Assembly: GCA_025465145.1 (NCBI GenBank)
Contig: JAODNS010000033.1
Coordinates: 1 to 6,347, forward strand
Source: Frankiales bacterium
GTDB taxonomy: Bacteria > Actinomycetota > Actinomycetes > Mycobacteriales > SCTD01
Length of the DNA: 6,347 nucleotides
Reading direction: 5' to 3'
Made by a program: the position numbers and the translations under genes. Positions 1 to 5,859 of this stretch are shown piece after piece (position 1 is the stretch's first letter; each line of letters starts with the position of its first letter). Under the pieces are notes generated by a model. It was given only the letters and a program-made list of their open reading frames with translations, ran no database searches and was not told the DNA's origin.

Positions 1-1
1 C

Positions 2-2872
2 CTGCCTGCCCGTCCTCGTCTTCTCGCCCCGGTCTCGGTGGTCGCCGCGCTGGTCCTCGTGCTGGGCGGCGTCGGCATCGCGCTGTTCACCGACCTGCTG
101 TGGTTCCGCAGCGTCGGGTTCTCCGAGGTCTTCGCCACCGTGCTGCAGACCAAGCTGCTGCTGTTCGTCTCCTTCGGGCTGCTCATGGCGCTGCTCGTCG
201 GCGCGAACATCGCGATCGCCTACCGCGTCCGGCCGCCGTTCCGGCCGATGTCGCTCGAGCAGCAGAACCTCGAGCGGTACCGCGTGGCCGTCGAGCCGTA
301 CCTCGTGCCCGTGCTGCTGCTGGCCAGCGGCGTCTTCGGCCTGTTCGCCGGGCTGTCCGCCGCGAGCCGCTGGCAGGTCTGGCTGCTGTGGCGCAACGCC
401 ACGTCGTTCGGCAAGACCGACGCGCAGTTCGGCAAGGACATCAGCTACTTCGCGATGACCTACCCGTTCCAGCGCTTCCTGCTGGGCTTCGTCCTCACGG
501 CGGTCGTCCTGTCGCTGCTCGCCGCGGCGGCCACGCACTACCTGTTCGGCGGCCTGCGCCTGCAGACCGCGGGCGACAAGGTCAGCCCGGCCGCGCGCGC
601 GCACCTGTCGGTGCTGCTCGGCGTCGTCGTGCTGCTCAAGGCGGTCGGCTACTACCTGGACCGCTTCGGCCTCGCCTTCTCCAGCCGCGGTCGCGTCCAG
701 GGCGCCTCGTACACCGACGTCAACGCGGTGCTGCCGGCGAAGAGCATCCTGGTGGGCATCGCGGTGATCTGCGCGCTGCTGTTCTTCGCCAACATCGTGG
801 TGCGCAACATCCTGCTGCCGGCGGGTGCGCTGGCGCTGCTCGTCATCTCCGCCGTCGTTATCGGCGGCGTCTATCCGGCCTACACGCAGCAGTTCCGGGT
901 GAAGCCGAACGAGCTGCAGCGCGAGGGCAAGTACATCGACCGCAACATCGCGGCGACCCGCGAGGCGTACCAGATCGACGACGTCACAACGACGCAGTAC
1001 GACGCGACGTCCACGGCCACCGCGGCGCAGCTGCGCGCCGAGCCGGGCACCGTCCCGAAGATCCGGCTGCTCGACCCGAACGTCCTGTCCGACACCTTCC
1101 GGACCTTCCAGGGCCTGCGGTCGTATTACGCGTTCAACGAGAGCCTCGACATCGACCGGTACGACATCGGCGAGGGCCTGCAGGACTACGTCGTCGCCGT
1201 CCGCGAGCTCAACACACAGGGGCTGCGCGACGACCAGCGCAACTGGATCAACGAGCACCTCGTCTACACGCACGGCAACGGGATCGTCGCGGCGCCGGCC
1301 AACCAGGTCGACGCCCAGGGGCAGCCGAACTTCGTCGTGAAGGACCTGCCGGTCGAGTCGCCGAAGCAGCTGCCGGTCACGGAGCCGCGCATCTACTTCG
1401 GCGAGGGCACGCAGGACTACTCCGTCGTGAAGACCCAGCAGGACGAGAGCGATGGCCCGGTCGGCGGCAGCGGCGAGGCGAAGTACACCTACACGGGCAA
1501 CGGCGGCGTCCAGCTGTCGGGCGCGGCCCGCAAGCTCGCGTTCGCCATCAAGTTCCGCGAGAAGAACCTGCTGCTGTCCGGCGCGCTGACCAAGGACTCG
1601 CGGATCCTCTACACGCGCGAGCCGCGCGAGCGGGTGCAGAAGGTGGCGCCGTTCCTCAAGCTGGACGGGGACCCGTATCCCGCCGTCGTCGACGGGAAGA
1701 TCATCTGGATCATCGACGGCTACACGACGTCCGCCGGCTACCCGTACTCGCAGCGCACCACCCTCGGCGCCGCGACCCTCGACAGCCAGACGCGCAGCGG
1801 AGCCCGCCTTCCGGACCAGCAGGTCAACTACATCCGCAACTCGGTCAAGGCCACCGTTGACGCCTTCACCGGCAAGGTGACGCTGTACCAGTGGGACACC
1901 GAGGACCCGGTGCTCAAGACGTGGTCCAAGGCATTCAAGGGCACGATCACGCCGAAGACGGAGATCCCGGCGAGCCTGGTCGCGCACTTCCGGTACCCGG
2001 AGGACCTGTTCAAGGTCCAGCGCGACCTGCTCGGGCGCTACCACCTCGTCAAGGCCAACGACTTCTTCCGGGGCGAGGACTACTGGCAGGTGCCGGGCGA
2101 CCCGTCGACGGGCCGCGAGGCGGGGACGACCGCCACTGGCGCGCAGGCCGCCGCGCAGCTGTTCAACAACGAGACCGGCGCACCCGACCAGCCGCCGTAC
2201 TACGTCGTGCAGCAGTTCCCCGGTACGGACCGGCCGAGCTTCTCGCTGACCACCGCCTTCGTCGCGCAGCGGCGACCGAACCTCACCGCGGTGGCGTCTG
2301 TGTCCAGCGATCCGGCCGACTACGGCCGGATCCGGGTGCTGGAGCTGCCCGACTCGGTGAGCATCGACGGCCCGCAGCAGATCGCGAACCAGTTCGGGAC
2401 CGACGCGGGCGTACGAGGTGACCTGCTGCCGCTCGTCACCGGCGGCTCCAACGTCATCCTCGGCAACCTGCTGACGCTGCCTGTCGGGGGCGGCCTGCTG
2501 TACGTCGAGCCCGTCTACGTGCGGGCGAAGTCGACGAACAGCTACCCGACCCTGCAGCTGGTCCTGGCCGGGTTCGGCAAGCGGGTCGCGTCGGCGCCGA
2601 CGCTGCGCGAGGCGCTGGACGAGCTGTTCGGCGCAGGCGCTGTGCAGACGCCGACCGACCCGCCGCCGACCGACGCACCGACGGGCGCGGACGACGTGAA
2701 GTCGGCGGTGGCCGCTGCCGAGGCCGCCTTCCGCACCGGCCAGGAGGCGCTGAAGAAGGGCGACTTCGCCGCGTACGGCGCCGCGCAGAAGCAGCTGCAG
2801 ACCGCGATCGAGCGGCTGGCTCGGCTGTCCGGCGGGTCGGCCTCGCCGTCCCCGTCGCCGTCCGGCCGCTAG
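2..2872 (+). CDS. UPF0182 (COG1615) family multi-pass membrane protein, 5' end outside the window
   Basis: Large membrane protein of the UPF0182 family, common in actinobacteria; its biochemical role is not established. The frame is open from position 2. A GTG at 38 would give 944 residues, but the preceding codons (LPARPRLLAPVSV) resemble the basic N-terminus that family members carry before the first membrane helix, so the true start probably lies upstream. Counting from the GTG, seven hydrophobic segments fall near residues 2-20, 38-61, 88-108, 147-170, 187-206, 236-256 and 258-279. A large soluble, probably extracytoplasmic, domain of roughly 600 residues follows, including the family-like stretch IPASLVAHFRYPEDLFKVQR. 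Near the C-terminus come an acidic and Pro-rich linker, a short helical segment (FRTGQEALKKGDFAAYG) and a Ser-Pro tail (SPSPSPSGR). No frameshift is seen. Family assignment is confident; function is unknown. Confidence 0.93.
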   Translation: MPARPRLLAPVSVVAALVLVLGGVGIALFTDLLWFRSVGFSEVFATVLQTKLLLFVSFGLLMALLVGANIAIAYRVRPPFRPMSLEQQNLERYRVAVEPYLVPVLLLASGVFGLFAGLSAASRWQVWLLWRNATSFGKTDAQFGKDISYFAMTYPFQRFLLGFVLTAVVLSLLAAAATHYLFGGLRLQTAGDKVSPAARAHLSVLLGVVVLLKAVGYYLDRFGLAFSSRGRVQGASYTDVNAVLPAKSILVGIAVICALLFFANIVVRNILLPAGALALLVISAVVIGGVYPAYTQQFRVKPNELQREGKYIDRNIAATREAYQIDDVTTTQYDATSTATAAQLRAEPGTVPKIRLLDPNVLSDTFRTFQGLRSYYAFNESLDIDRYDIGEGLQDYVVAVRELNTQGLRDDQRNWINEHLVYTHGNGIVAAPANQVDAQGQPNFVVKDLPVESPKQLPVTEPRIYFGEGTQDYSVVKTQQDESDGPVGGSGEAKYTYTGNGGVQLSGAARKLAFAIKFREKNLLLSGALTKDSRILYTREPRERVQKVAPFLKLDGDPYPAVVDGKIIWIIDGYTTSAGYPYSQRTTLGAATLDSQTRSGARLPDQQVNYIRNSVKATVDAFTGKVTLYQWDTEDPVLKTWSKAFKGTITPKTEIPASLVAHFRYPEDLFKVQRDLLGRYHLVKANDFFRGEDYWQVPGDPSTGREAGTTATGAQAAAQLFNNETGAPDQPPYYVVQQFPGTDRPSFSLTTAFVAQRRPNLTAVASVSSDPADYGRIRVLELPDSVSIDGPQQIANQFGTDAGVRGDLLPLVTGGSNVILGNLLTLPVGGGLLYVEPVYVRAKSTNSYPTLQLVLAGFGKRVASAPTLREALDELFGAGAVQTPTDPPPTDAPTGADDVKSAVAAAEAAFRTGQEALKKGDFAAYGAAQKQLQTAIERLARLSGGSASPSPSPSGR

Positions 2873-3216
2873 TCGAGCAGCTCGAGGACCTTCTCGGCCG
2901 GCCGCGCCACCACGGCGCGGTCGCCGCGGATCACCACCGGCCGCTGCAGCAGCGACGGGTGCGCGGCGAGCGCGTCGAGCAGCGCGCCGCGGTCCGCCGT
3001 GGCCAGCCCCAGCTCGGCGTACTCCGGCTCACCGGTCCGCACCAGCACGCGCGGGTCCTCCGTGCCCAGCAGCCCGAGCACCCGCTCCAGCTCCGGCCGG
3101 CTGGGTGCCTGCTCCAGGTACGGGATCCGCTCGTACTCCACGCCGCGCTCCTGCAGCAGCGCCTCGGCGCCACGGCTCTTGCTGCACCGGTCGTTGGCCC
3201 AGACGATGATCTCCAT
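2869..3216 (-). CDS. ArsC/Spx-like thioredoxin-fold protein (arsenate reductase family, glutaredoxin-dependent type)
   Basis: 115-residue protein of the ArsC family, whose characterised members reduce arsenate with glutathione/glutaredoxin; many short members (YfgD-like) have no proven substrate. The N-terminal strand MEIIVWAND leads into the RCSKSRGAEALL active-site loop, with the catalytic Cys at residue 11. Arginines corresponding to the family's oxyanion-binding set are visible at R60 (VLVRTGEP), R92 (LQRPVV) and R105 (VARPAEK). Length fits the short members. I chose ATG 3216 because the frame's more upstream start, at 3303, would run into the tRNA gene and add a non-family extension. No good Shine-Dalgarno precedes it (a GGAG lies about 17 nt upstream), so a weak or leaderless start is possible. 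The gene is convergent with the UPF0182 gene, the stops overlapping, and divergent from the tRNA. No arsenic-resistance partners (ArsR, ArsB/Acr3) are nearby, so a true arsenate role is unproven. Confidence 0.88.
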   Translation of the reverse strand: MEIIVWANDRCSKSRGAEALLQERGVEYERIPYLEQAPSRPELERVLGLLGTEDPRVLVRTGEPEYAELGLATADRGALLDALAAHPSLLQRPVVIRGDRAVVARPAEKVLELLD

Positions 3217-3225
3217 CCGGCGAGT

Positions 3226-3255
3226 TTGCAACTCCGGAGCCGGGACACGTAAGGT
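3226..3255 (+). promoter_or_regulatory. Predicted housekeeping-sigma promoter of tRNA-fMet
   Basis: TTGCAA at 3226-3231 (-35) and TAAGGT at 3250-3255 (-10) are separated by 18 bp. The predicted start near 3262 leaves a leader of about 5 nt before the mature tRNA, as expected for a stable-RNA promoter. It sits in the 50-bp divergent gap shared with the arsC-like gene, so transcription of the two may interfere. Confidence 0.65.
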
Positions 3256-3266
3256 GGTGTCACCGA

Positions 3267-3340
3267 CGCGGGGTGGAGCAGCTCGGTAGCTCGCTGGGCT
3301 CATAACCCAGAGGTCGCAGGTTCAAATCCTGCCCCCGCTA
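3267..3340 (+). tRNA. Initiator tRNA-fMet (anticodon CAT)
   Basis: A complete cloverleaf can be drawn by hand. The acceptor stem pairs 3267-3273 with 3333-3339, the D stem is GAGC/GCTC, the anticodon stem is CTGGG/CCCAG with loop CTCATAA (CAT at 3301-3303), and the T stem is GCAGG/CCTGC with loop TTCAAAT. Two hallmarks identify the initiator: the three consecutive G:C pairs at the base of the anticodon stem, and an unpaired first position (C1 opposite T72). The discriminator base is A3340. The 3' CCA is not encoded (CAG follows), so CCA must be added after transcription, as is common in actinobacteria. Its 3' half is a plausible integration target for the accessory DNA downstream. Confidence 0.96.
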
Positions 3341-3355
3341 CAGAGATAGTTGCAG

Positions 3356-3397
3356 GTCAGGGCCATGATCACCAGCGATGGTGTCCATGGCCCTGAT
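3356..3397 (+). terminator. Strong hairpin directly after tRNA-fMet, possible terminator or part of an attachment region
   Basis: CAGGGCCATG (3358-3367) pairs perfectly with CATGGCCCTG (3386-3395), extended outward by a T:A and a G:T pair. A second stem CACC/GGTG (3370-3373 with 3380-3383) follows after a 2x2 internal loop and closes a 6-nt loop. No T-tract follows on either strand, so this is not a canonical intrinsic terminator, although GC-rich actinobacteria often use U-less hairpins. It may end tRNA transcription, or belong to the attachment region of an integrated element. Confidence 0.4.
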
Positions 3398-3403
3398 CTG
3401 TGT

Positions 3404-3433
3404 GTAGGCAGCATGTAGGCAGCATGTAGGCAG
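3404..3433 (+). repeat. Tandem 11-bp direct repeats (GTAGGCAGCAT x2 plus GTAGGCAG), arm-type-site-like
   Basis: Copies at 3404-3414 and 3415-3425 are identical and the third, at 3426-3433, matches over 8 bp. The period is exactly 11 bp, about one helical turn, so a protein would bind all copies on the same DNA face. Such arrays 60-100 bp from the 3' end of a tRNA gene are typical of integrase arm-type or excisionase sites flanking tyrosine-recombinase attachment cores. The repeat itself is read directly; its role is inferred, and no integrase gene is visible here. Confidence 0.55.
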
Positions 3434-3844
3434 ACGCCGTCGGCGGACCCACACGGACGGCGCCGACCTCGGGCGGACTTCGGCGCCAGAAGTGGGCGCG
3501 AACGACGCAGATCCGGTGACGTCCACGGACCCGCGCCGCGACGGCACAGGGCCTGCACCCCCGCGCAGAGCCGATGGTCCTGGAGCTGCTGGGCGACCGC
3601 TCATACTTGATCGGGCGCTCCTGGATCTGCCCAGCAGGTACCGCAGTGCCCTATCCCAGAGCTGCCGGTGTCCGGCTTTCCGGCGACCGGGGCTGAGAGC
3701 CGCCCTCTGGGCGGGACGCGAGCGGGGCGTCCTAGTCCGTGGCTCGGGCGGGGGCCGGCTGCAGGCGCACCGGGGCCCGCCTGCTGCCACGGGTCGTGCC
3801 GTTGCCGCATCTGGACAGCCGCTCCGCCCCCCGCCCGCCGCTGC
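3434..3844. other. About 410 bp without a supportable gene
   Basis: Open frames exist on both strands, but their translations are Arg/Pro/Gly/Ala-rich composition products without recognisable motifs, and none has a convincing ribosome binding site. I looked specifically for tyrosine-recombinase C-terminal motifs, because of the adjacent tRNA and repeats, and found none. The only structured element I can support is the hairpin at 3737-3792. Confidence 0.6.
3737..3792 (-). terminator. Possible hairpin terminator of the coiled-coil gene
   Basis: Starting about 50 nt past the stop of the - strand gene, GCAGGCG (3761-3767) pairs with CGCCTGC (3778-3784) around a 10-nt loop. The stem extends past one T-T mismatch by GGC/GCC. 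An outer CCGTGGC (3737-3743) is complementary to GCCACGG (3786-3792) and offers an alternative fold. There is no T-tract, so assignment as a terminator rests on position and stem strength only. Confidence 0.3.
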
Positions 3845-5107
3845 CTACTTCGCGCTGGTCTGCTGCTGCGCGAGCGCGGCCAGGGCGGCTGCGAGATCTG
3901 CCAGCGTGTTGCTGCCCTGCTTGCCGTCGTCCTTGTGTCGCTCGCTCTGCTGAGGCGCGGCGAAGAACTGGTCGACGAGCCGGTCCTTGATGTTGCGCTT
4001 CTCCGCAGGCTCGAAGGTCGCCAGGAACGGATCCAGGGCGTCCAGGCTCAGCTGGGTTCGCTTCGCGACGCGCTCCTCGCGGCGGTGCTCGGTTGCGCGG
4101 GTGCCGGCGTACCCAGCCAGAACCAGCAGCGTCAGCGTCCCGCCGATCTTGTACGCGACGGAGTGCCAGCCGGCGTCGTCGTTCCAGGCCGCCGCGACTA
4201 TCACTGCGAACGCGAAGGCGCACAGGGCGGCGCCGACAGCGAGCGCGTTCCACAGCTTGGCGCTGTTCCGCTGCTCTTCGGCCCACTCGCGGTAGTCCCC
4301 GGCGATGACCCGGCTGGCGGTGGACGCGACGACCTTCTTCGCCTGGTCCTCCAGGTCGCCGAGCCTCTTGAGGACCTGAGCGGCGCGTTCCTGGTCGGCC
4401 TGTTGCGCCGCGCTGGCCCGCTCGTCGAGCTCCGCGATCTTGGCCTGGACGTCCTGCTCGTGCTTGGCGAGAGCGTCGGTGGCCTGCTGGCCCCGTGAGG
4501 TCTCGGCATCGGCGGCAGCCGCCGTCGTGTCAGTGAGCAACTTGTCGAGCCGGCCGCTCTGCTCGGTCACCCGCGCCGCCTCGGCGTCGATCTTGTCGGT
4601 CAGCGCTTCCAGCGCGGCATCGGCCTTCTGGACCCTCTCGGCGTCGGCCTGCTGCGAGGCATTCAGCGCCTCCTGCAGCGCGTCCACGCGCTGCCTGAGC
4701 GCCGCGACCATTGCCTCGGCGTCCTTGCGGTACCCCGCTGCCGCCTTCGTCGCCGAGGCGCTGTCCGGCGCGGCGGGCGCCGGCCACGCCCCCAGCCCGT
4801 TCACCACCGCGTCGGACGGCGTCATCGCGTTCGCCAGGTGCGCCAGGTCCTCGTTCGCCCGCGCGGCGCCGACCTGCGCGATGACCTGCCCCAGCGACGT
4901 TGTCAGCCCGGTCAGCGTCGCGTCTGCCACGAGGGACGGCTGGCCGTCAAGCCGCGCTTCGAGCGCGGCGACGATTTGCCGCAGCCGCTCCAGCTGACCG
5001 GCCTGTTCCTGCGTCTCAGGGTCCGGCAGGTTGTCGAGCAGCCCCGACAGCCGCGCGGTGTGCTCGGCCGCCGAGACCCACCCGGCGCGCTCGTCCCACA
5101 TCCCCAT
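3845..5107 (-). CDS. Orphan coiled-coil protein with two transmembrane segments, function unknown
   Basis: 420-residue protein that I do not recognise as a named family. The start ATG 5107 has a perfect GGAGG six bases upstream; a second ATG two codons later is less well placed. Order of parts: an N-terminal helical region (about 1-100); an Ala/Pro linker (about 107-120, WPAPAAPDSASA); a long Ala/Glu/Gln/Asp-rich coiled coil (about 120-265); two hydrophobic segments (about 285-308 and 318-336) separated by a short polar turn with Asp and Trp (AAWNDDAGWHS); a basic segment (RATEHRREERVAKR); and a C-terminal helical module with LDALDPFLATFEPAEKRNIK. Both long flanks would lie on the same, probably cytoplasmic, side of a membrane hairpin. 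No enzyme motif is visible. It is a single intact gene between gene-free stretches on the island side of tRNA-fMet. A structural or sensor role, or a mobile-element or defence role, is speculation. Confidence 0.82.
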   Translation of the reverse strand: MGMWDERAGWVSAAEHTARLSGLLDNLPDPETQEQAGQLERLRQIVAALEARLDGQPSLVADATLTGLTTSLGQVIAQVGAARANEDLAHLANAMTPSDAVVNGLGAWPAPAAPDSASATKAAAGYRKDAEAMVAALRQRVDALQEALNASQQADAERVQKADAALEALTDKIDAEAARVTEQSGRLDKLLTDTTAAAADAETSRGQQATDALAKHEQDVQAKIAELDERASAAQQADQERAAQVLKRLGDLEDQAKKVVASTASRVIAGDYREWAEEQRNSAKLWNALAVGAALCAFAFAVIVAAAWNDDAGWHSVAYKIGGTLTLLVLAGYAGTRATEHRREERVAKRTQLSLDALDPFLATFEPAEKRNIKDRLVDQFFAAPQQSERHKDDGKQGSNTLADLAAALAALAQQQTSAK

Positions 5108-5113
5108 GATCAA

Positions 5114-5118
5114 CCTCC
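5114..5118 (-). promoter_or_regulatory. Ribosome binding site deciding the coiled-coil gene start
   Basis: On the - strand the sequence reads GGAGG-TTGATC-ATG, a full Shine-Dalgarno with 6-nt spacing to ATG 5107. This selects 5107 over the ATG two codons downstream (12-nt spacing) and over the 29-residue upstream extension of the frame, which is Arg/Pro-rich and lacks such a site. Confidence 0.8.
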
Positions 5119-5629
5119 GCCTGCGGTGCGGCGACCGCCCGCCAGGCCAGTGCGAGGGCCCGAGCCGACAAAACCGTGCAGCCAACGGGGGCACCGGCCC
5201 GCACGGGGACCGGTGCGTGGGACCGAAGGGCCGCTGCGACTTTAGGGACCGCTACTCGCCGCGCACTGATCTGCCGCGACCGGAGCGGCCGTGCCCCGTT
5301 CGCGTCGCGATGCGCCGGCTCCTTCGGCCCCACCACCAGCAGCGGCAGCGGCCGCCAAGCGGTGACCGCACCCTGGCGGGTGCGCTCACCTGCGGCCAGC
5401 CTCCTGGACCTTGTCTGGATCGGCCTCCTGCGCACCGCAGGTCCCTTGGTGCTGACGCGCAACCTGCGTCGGCAGATCGGTAACCCGATGGCGCAAAGAG
5501 GCCGCGCAACGGATGTGCGTCAGCGTGATGGACAGGGTCACCTCCGCCTCGACCCTCCGCTGCCTGCGGTCGAGGGCGCCCGTCAATGGCGTGATGCACT
5601 CGATGGCGAACAACGACACCGGAGGATGC
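5119..5629. other. About 510 bp without a supportable intact gene
   Basis: This stretch lies between the divergent coiled-coil gene and the broken dioxygenase. Apart from the inverted repeat at 5191-5216 and the GGAGG at 5621-5625 before the dioxygenase start, I find no convincing gene. Long frames on the - strand are mostly low-information Arg/Gly/Pro. One - strand segment (about 5470-5570; VEAEVTLSITLTHI, then LRHRVTDL) has a vaguely protein-like hydrophobic pattern and could be a relic, but I cannot assign it. Confidence 0.5.
5191..5216. promoter_or_regulatory. Strong inverted repeat in the presumed leader of the coiled-coil gene
   Basis: GCACCGG (5191-5197) and CCGGTGC (5210-5216) pair perfectly. 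Inside them CCC/GGG adds three pairs next to a single bulged A, leaving the 5-nt loop GCACG. It lies 84-109 bp upstream of the coiled-coil start codon. Depending on the unmapped transcription start, it would be a 5'-leader hairpin or a dyad operator. A weak TAAAGT (-10-like) on the - strand at 5239-5244 would place it inside the leader. Confidence 0.4.
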
Positions 5630-5859
5630 GTGACGAGCAACGTGGAAGGTTCAACCGTCATGCCTGCGGCGTTCTTCGGCCACGGCAACCCGATGAACGC
5701 GCTGGAGACCAACCGGTACACGCGGGCGTGGCGGCCGTGGCGGGCGTGGCGGGCGTGGCGGGCGTTCGGGGAGTCGGTGCCCCGGCCACGGGCGATCCTG
5801 GTCGTGTAGGCGCACTGGTACATCGGCGCGACCGCCGTCCCGCGATGCCGCGGCCGCGC
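5630..5859 (+). pseudogene. Broken N-terminal fragment of a DODA/YgiD-type class III extradiol dioxygenase
   Basis: The intact family (4,5-DOPA-extradiol-dioxygenase-like, about 260 residues) uses a divalent metal bound by His residues. Here GTG 5630, with GGAGG at 5621-5625, opens MTSNVEGSTVMPAAFFGHG, which contains the first metal-site motif (FFGHGNPMNALE). ATG 5660 is an alternative start. The frame continues through FGESVPRPRAILVV and stops at TAG 5807-5809. Beyond the stop the same frame reads AHWYIGATAV, so the family motif SAHW is interrupted exactly at its Ser codon, consistent with TCG to TAG. Around 5840-5844 one base appears missing, after which MPRPR, expected next in the family, reads in another frame. 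Dioxygenase similarity ends near 5859 and relaxase-like sequence takes over. A 27-bp in-frame repeat expansion is also present. The product would be about 59 residues, lacking most ligands, and non-functional. Confidence 0.85.
5723..5767 (+). repeat. 9-bp tandem repeat (CGGGCGTGG) inside the dioxygenase remnant
   Basis: There are five consecutive 9-bp units. The units at 5723-5731, 5741-5749 and 5750-5758 are identical CGGGCGTGG; 5732-5740 differs at one base (GCG to CCG); the last (5759-5767) ends TTC instead of TGG. The translation is RAW-RPW-RAW-RAW-RAF. Family members normally read TRAWRAFGE or similar at this point, so about three units (27 bp) look like an in-frame slippage expansion. 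Confidence 0.85.

Noticed and set aside
100..1860. 586-codon + strand open frame inside the UPF0182 gene
   Set aside because: Arg/Pro/Ala-rich shadow of the real gene in a GC-rich genome, with no motifs. The UPF0182 frame spans the whole region with clear family features.
3217..3303. Upstream extension of the arsC-like frame by 29 codons
   Set aside because: It would begin within the tRNA anticodon and adds non-family sequence. The family N-terminus fits the ATG at 3216.
3723..3845. CRISPR or longer repeat array in the GC-rich stretch
   Set aside because: Only local inverted repeats are present; no regularly spaced direct repeats with unique spacers.
3668..4498. 276-codon + strand open frame overlapping the 3' part of the coiled-coil gene
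   Set aside because: Antisense shadow with no motifs. The opposite strand has a full ribosome binding site, coherent membrane segments and a coiled coil.
5513..5629. N-terminal extension of the dioxygenase remnant to the ATG at 5513
   Set aside because: The extra residues do not match the family, and the GGAGG at 5621-5625 favours GTG 5630.
5646..5656. AGGTTCAA similar to the tRNA T-loop region, considered as a second attachment core
   Set aside because: Only 8 bp match and no acceptor-stem sequence follows, which is far too short for an attachment repeat.
5805..5815. GTGTAGGCGCA resembling the GTAGGCAG repeat near the tRNA
   Set aside because: It is explained as dioxygenase coding sequence (V-stop-A-H) and lacks the repeated 11-bp phasing, so the match is likely chance.
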